A stretch of DNA of 64,000 nt from Panulirus ornatus (Eukaryota; Arthropoda; Malacostraca; Decapoda; Palinuridae). The stretch lies in the NCBI RefSeq assembly GCF_036320965.1, contig NC_092279.1, positions 14,953,661 to 15,017,660 of the forward strand. The letters are read 5' to 3'. Within the stretch, counting starts at the first letter, position 1, and every line of letters begins with the position of its first letter. Shown piece by piece: positions 61,038-64,000 of the stretch. The position numbers and the translations under genes were made by a program. The notes beneath the pieces are model-generated. The model saw nothing but the letters and a program-made list of their open reading frames with translations, searched no databases and was not told where the DNA came from.

Positions 61038-63392
61038 TAGTGGTTTCAATGGATTATCAAAACTCCTACTGAAGTGCGATTGTACCCTTTCATAAAATCA
61101 TCAAGGACAAGTGTGATCTTCGTATCGCACATGATATCTGATGCAATCTCTTTATCATGGGCTCCCCGTGAATCGAACCCGGGTCTTATGCGCTGCGGCC
61201 GGGTACTCTGACCGTTTATTTTACCTCCTTGTGGCCCTGGTGGTCAGGCCACCTTCCTGTCACGCGGATGACCCGACTTCGCATCCCCGGGGGCGCCCAG
61301 CGGTAAATAGTTTACTTATGTAACCTTTCTTTACCATCATCTACCGCAGGACTGTGCGAGTGGACGGTACCAGCGGGTGGATTCTTCCTCTGGCTCAAGG
61401 TAGGCTGATATTACGGTTATCATCTGGAGTGGCCATCAATAATGTGTCATTCTTCATGCAACTGCTAACATTTACTTGGTCTGGCTGGGCGACAGTGGGG
61501 GAATGGTTGTATGACGACTGGCTTGGCTGAGAGATGACATATCATTAAGCAGCCCCCATGGACGCATTATGTTGGGGGGTTTCTGCAGCTCTGAGGCTGC
61601 GCTCAACGCAGCAGCAGGGAAAATGACAGACTGAAGCAAGGTCCTCTTCAGAACTGTGTACCTTTCTATCTACAGATGAGACAACCCTGCTACATTTTTC
61701 TTTTCTAAAGAGATTCTTTTTTTCTTTTATAAATACAATTCTCAACTATCTTGACGAAAGAAAAATCATGATGTGTAAATGTCAGTTTGAGAGAGAGATT
61801 TCCAGAAAACCAGAACCACAAACGTACGTTGCAGAAATAAGACGTGCGACCCACGATGATTGTGACCTGCGACTTGACGAAAGGGGGGGCTCGTCGCTCT
61901 GACCTGCCGTCGAGAGTCAGGCGACAGCTCTTGTGTGCAAGTCACCACTTTCCCTCTATGCCATTTCTTTAAACATTTTGCTGAATCAGTCATCAAATCC
62001 TTTTCCATTTGTTTCATTCCCATGGTGCGGGGACACAAAGAGTCTAAGCTTCCAGAATGGATGAGATCCCATAGTCTCAATCTCAGTTACAGTACCTGAC
62101 TAAGCATAGGGCCCTGTTGGCCAAACATTAACCATAGACGACCAGATCAAAAAATATTCGCTGTATCCGCCTGCATTTCTTTTCCCTCCTGGCAACATAC
62201 TCTCTGAGTAGAGTGTGGTTTCTTAAGGTCATTTTCATTTATTCCTGGGGCACTGAGTATCATTTCCTAAACTGTCCGTGATAAGTATGGGAATATGAAT
62301 ATATTTTTCTTTTTAAGTCCACGACCGACATCATTCGCGCGCTCCTTTAGTTACAAGTTTAGAGGTATTTCGTTTTTAAGATTCTGATCGATTTTCTAAT
62401 CATGCCTGAGGCAATTTTCATGTCTAATGACTCACACTACCACAAACTTTAGCCACGAAAGAACACATTGGTCTGTTCCTATCTGCATTCATCTGTATAC
62501 AGGATTTGCATTATCCGTCAATGAATGAAACCTTGAAAGAGAGGCAATCTACTACCTTTTTTATACAGTCTTTAAGTGAAACAGATTAAGCCCTACCCCG
62601 GCTACCGTGAAATGAAGATGATTTACAGAACACATGGTTACACGTAAAATACTTACAAAACAACATGGTTACACGTAAAATACTTACAAAACAACATGGT
62701 CACACGTAAAATATTTACAAAACAACATGGTTACACGTAAAATACTTACAAAACAACATGGTTACACGTAAAATACTTACAAAACAACATGGTTACACGT
62801 AAAATATTTACAAAACAACATGGTTACACGTAAAATATTTACAAAACAACATGGTTACACGTAAAATATTTACAGAACAACATGGTTACACGTAAAATAT
62901 TTTTAGCTCAGGTGCTGCAGAATCAGACGAGTTCTCACCGTGGGTCTGACCTCGTCCTTGTAATGCATTGCAGGTGCTGGGAGTGAAGGATACCCGGACA
63001 CTAGTCATGGAAAGAGGGCTGGAAAGGAGCGTGCTGTTGGTGCCTGGGTATGACTTCCAGGTAGACAAGATGCAGCCTAGCCCGTACATCAGAGTGTCCT
63101 ACTCGTATGCGACAGTGGAGCAGATGGACAAGGTCAGCAGTGGCTTACGTTACCCTGTACTTAACTGTCAAAGTGTGACTGACATTACAGGCTAGGTCGG
63201 TGAGGGGCGGAGATTGTGTTGTGATTCTTGCAGATGCACGAGAAGCGCGTTATGGAAAAAAAAAAAAGACGGTGTGTAAATTCTTGTATAAAGCTTTGTG
63301 TGTATGAAAATAATGAGAGATTACTCCCACAGGCTTTCAGAATTCTCGCCGAGATAATTGAGGATGAGAAACGCGATTCCAAGACTCCCTAA
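53245..63392 (+). CDS. Aadat-like: PLP-dependent aminotransferase, kynurenine/alpha-aminoadipate aminotransferase-like (10 exons, one frameshift)
   Basis: Exons are 53245-53305, 55592-55762, 56410-56599, 57241-57348, 58630-58773, 59191-59370, 60485-60611, 61350-61399, 62974-63132 and 63333-63392. All are GT-AG and phase-consistent once one missing base in exon 2 is allowed for, giving about 416 residues (human AADAT is 425). Family knowledge predicts fold-type I transfer of amino groups between kynurenine or 2-aminoadipate and 2-oxoglutarate, as a dimer. Visible are [10 protein letters not shown]187 (N-P-T-G), D215 and Y218 (LEDDPYYF), the Schiff-base lysine K248 (DTFSK), R255 (GLRVGY) and the carboxylate-binding R384 (SPYIRVSY). 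The start MNYRKYM matches the AADAT N-terminus. The phosphate-site segment is TYGAQ rather than the usual SGSQ. The exact substrate is not proven. Confidence 0.9.
54905..55290. repeat. Degenerate tandem repeat, about 38-40 bp
   Basis: Units combine gatagctggaaaggtcaaag, then ttcagactgagggtggt. It lies in aminotransferase intron 1. Confidence 0.65.
55303..55541. repeat. Paired (GA)n tracts before aminotransferase exon 2
   Basis: Two GA arrays of 76 and 93 bp are separated by 70 bp of unique sequence. The second ends 50 bp before the acceptor. Confidence 0.95.
55592..55762 (+). CDS. Aadat-like: Aminotransferase exon 2, with single-base frameshift
   Basis: The exon reads [19 protein letters not shown], then must change frame near the CCC at 55,652-55,654 to read [19 protein letters not shown] through to YLQKTG. 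Homology and the donor phase (gg before gtatgt) both require one more base. As written, translation would stop 11 codons into exon 3. All other exons are intact, so a consensus error in a C run is more likely than an old pseudogene. Confidence 0.85.
56045..56160. repeat. Three copies of a ~44-bp unit
   Basis: tatcgtctgctccctggcct, then ggccaaaccaaac, in aminotransferase intron 2. Confidence 0.7.
56410..56599 (+). CDS. Aadat-like: Aminotransferase exon 3
   Basis: [19 protein letters not shown] leads to [20 protein letters not shown], the PLP-phosphate loop and following helix. [17 protein letters not shown] then holds the tyrosine that stacks near the cofactor. Donor gtgagt. Confidence 0.95.
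56935..57030. repeat. Dispersed hairpin-bearing repeat, copy C
   Basis: aaggacccctttctcaagga, ggggactcctacg and ggctacactcaaaagcaggg, within aminotransferase intron 3. Confidence 0.45.
57241..57348 (+). CDS. Aadat-like: Aminotransferase exon 4
   Basis: Thirty-six codons starting [20 protein letters not shown], the large-domain strand and hairpin that follow the cofactor tyrosine. Acceptor cttccaacag, donor gtgagt. Confidence 0.93.
57579..57621. repeat. (GT)n microsatellite
   Basis: About 21 units in aminotransferase intron 4. Confidence 0.95.
58630..58773 (+). CDS. Aadat-like: Aminotransferase exon 5
   Basis: Carries [13 protein letters not shown] with the cofactor asparagine N187, and [11 protein letters not shown] with D215 (pyridine nitrogen) and Y218. 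Donor gtcagt. Confidence 0.96.
59191..59370 (+). CDS. Aadat-like: Aminotransferase exon 6
   Basis: Contains [20 protein letters not shown], with Schiff-base lysine K248 and phosphate-binding R255. It continues through [13 protein letters not shown] to the dimer-interface segment. Donor gtaggt. Confidence 0.97.
59485..60350 (+). mobile_element. LINE reverse-transcriptase relic in aminotransferase intron 6
   Basis: [38 protein letters not shown] and, after frameshifts, [37 protein letters not shown] and [15 protein letters not shown] are all in the order expected of a jockey/X-like polymerase. It carries several frame breaks and no catalytic FADD. Confidence 0.8.
60485..60611 (+). CDS. Aadat-like: Aminotransferase exon 7
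   Basis: [18 protein letters not shown], then a helix ending [11 protein letters not shown]. This is the start of the C-terminal small domain, as in the human enzyme. The donor leaves one base (phase 1). Confidence 0.95.
60888..60952 (+). mobile_element. LINE-tail fragment in aminotransferase intron 7
   Basis: ttagcgctacctcgctgacg then cgggaaacggctatcaagta, followed directly by a TA microsatellite of about 80 bp. Confidence 0.6.
60953..61033. repeat. (TA)n microsatellite at LINE-tail fragment
   Basis: About 40 units following ctatcaagtatttta. Confidence 0.95.
61148..61310 (-). repeat. tRNA-like (SINE-type) fragment
   Basis: On the minus strand, gacccgggttcgattcacgg carries a B-box (GGTTCGATTC) in a T-arm-like setting, with four of five T-stem pairs intact. 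No full cloverleaf is seen, so this is not called a functional tRNA. Confidence 0.3.
61350..61399 (+). CDS. Aadat-like: Aminotransferase exon 8
   Basis: A 50-nt exon reading [17 protein letters not shown], the conserved W-x-x-P-x-G-G-x-F-x-W strand. It is bounded by ctaccgcag and gtaggc. Confidence 0.95.
61545..61680. repeat. Dispersed hairpin-bearing repeat, copy D
   Basis: cccccatgg...ttggggggtttctgcagctc then tgaggctgcgctcaacgcag and cagggaaaatgacagactg, within aminotransferase intron 8. Confidence 0.45.
62625..62900. repeat. Minisatellite, 31-bp unit, about 9 copies
   Basis: Unit contains acatggttacacgtaaaata, then cttacaaaaca. Copies differ only by c/t at one or two positions. Confidence 0.92.
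62974..63132 (+). CDS. Aadat-like: Aminotransferase exon 9
   Basis: [20 protein letters not shown], then [11 protein letters not shown], then [18 protein letters not shown] with substrate-carboxylate arginine R384. A nine-copy 31-bp tandem array ends about 75 bp upstream of its acceptor. Confidence 0.95.
63333..63392 (+). CDS. Aadat-like: Aminotransferase exon 10 and stop
   Basis: [19 protein letters not shown] then TAA. This is the final helix of the small domain and a short hydrophilic tail. Confidence 0.92.
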   Translation, partial: AFRILAEIIEDEKRDSKTP

Positions 63393-63691
63393 AGGGCGAG
63401 AAAAACCTTCTTATTAGCATTAGCATTAGGGTGTTACTCGCACTGCTCCCACATGGATACAAGGACTGTATACGTGGCCTCTGTGTCATCAAATGCACCT
63501 TACCTGACAACGCAGCGGTCGACAGAGTACTGGAAGGAAGGGAAATAAAGATCGACATACCTGTAGTTATAATGATTTAATCCTCATCTTGTCAAGTGTT
63601 GGTGCGACCGGCTGAGTGTAAATGTCGTACTTATTCATACTCACATGAAGTCAGTCAGTTGCCTATATTCATCTCACCCTTTCCCTTTCTT

Positions 63692-63774
<83 letters not shown>

Positions 63775-64000
63775 CACACACACATTTCTAAAGCATCTTT
63801 CACTTCTTAAACCCCCCCAAAAAAAACAACCCCAGCAAGTGCAGCCACTACCTGCTCTTTTACAACGGATCAGCACCACAGCTCCATTTACAAATTTATA
63901 GACTGTAATTTCCGTTAATTCCTACAACGCCTGTAGGGTCTACAACTCTTGCAGGCTCTACAATAATCATAAGTTTTGCAACACTTGTGGACTGTGCGAC
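63393..64000. other. 3' flank of aminotransferase gene
   Basis: Short probable 3' UTR with AATAAA at 63,544, then a CT microsatellite (63,698-63,772). No further exon is recognised before the window ends. Confidence 0.5.
63544..63549 (+). terminator. Candidate polyadenylation signal of aminotransferase gene
   Basis: AATAAA lies 152 bp after the stop codon, a usual distance for a short 3' UTR. No transcript end is available to confirm it. Confidence 0.5.

Noticed and set aside
61148..61205. Functional tRNA gene on the minus strand
   Set aside because: Only a T-arm-like half is present. No D-arm or anticodon arm could be paired.

Overview
The window looks like nuclear DNA from a decapod crustacean. 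This is an inference from three things: intron-containing genes with GT-AG junctions, an extreme density of dinucleotide microsatellites and minisatellites, and a chimeric receptor architecture that I know only from decapods. No prokaryotic, organellar, rRNA or viral gene was recognised.

Two genes can be reconstructed exon by exon, both on the + strand. The first (29,037-47,017, ten exons, 876 codons plus stop) encodes a secreted-start, four-transmembrane receptor. Its domain order is signal peptide, pentraxin-like domain, C-type-lectin-like domain, a conserved linker module, an LDL-receptor class A repeat, and a complete Cys-loop ligand-gated ion channel. It thus joins glycan or pattern-recognition modules to a neurotransmitter-type channel. 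From memory, a class of such chimeric receptors was reported in the American lobster genome. The second gene (53,245-63,392, ten exons, about 416 residues) encodes a fold-type I PLP-dependent aminotransferase of the kynurenine/alpha-aminoadipate aminotransferase (AADAT) family. All key residues are visible, but one base is missing in exon 2. The two genes lie head to tail, about 6.2 kb apart. No functional link between them is evident beyond proximity.

The left 28 kb has no confident host gene. It holds a tandem segmental duplication (4,487-11,212 and 11,213-17,056) bounded by GT microsatellites, whose second copy contains a 664-base T run and other signs of chimeric assembly. It also holds minisatellite arrays of 16 to 60 bp units, including about 42 copies of a 25-bp unit at 26.3-27.4 kb. 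Two close copies of one non-LTR retrotransposon lie at 8,993-9,835 (-) and 21,947-23,296 (+).

Retroelement relics are scattered through introns and flanks (4.6, 11.3, 31.7, 34.8, 38.0, 44.1, 52.2 and 59.5 kb). A short retroelement 3' tail occurs at least eight times, almost always next to a TA microsatellite, which suggests that these elements seed the microsatellites. A second dispersed hairpin-bearing repeat occurs about four times.
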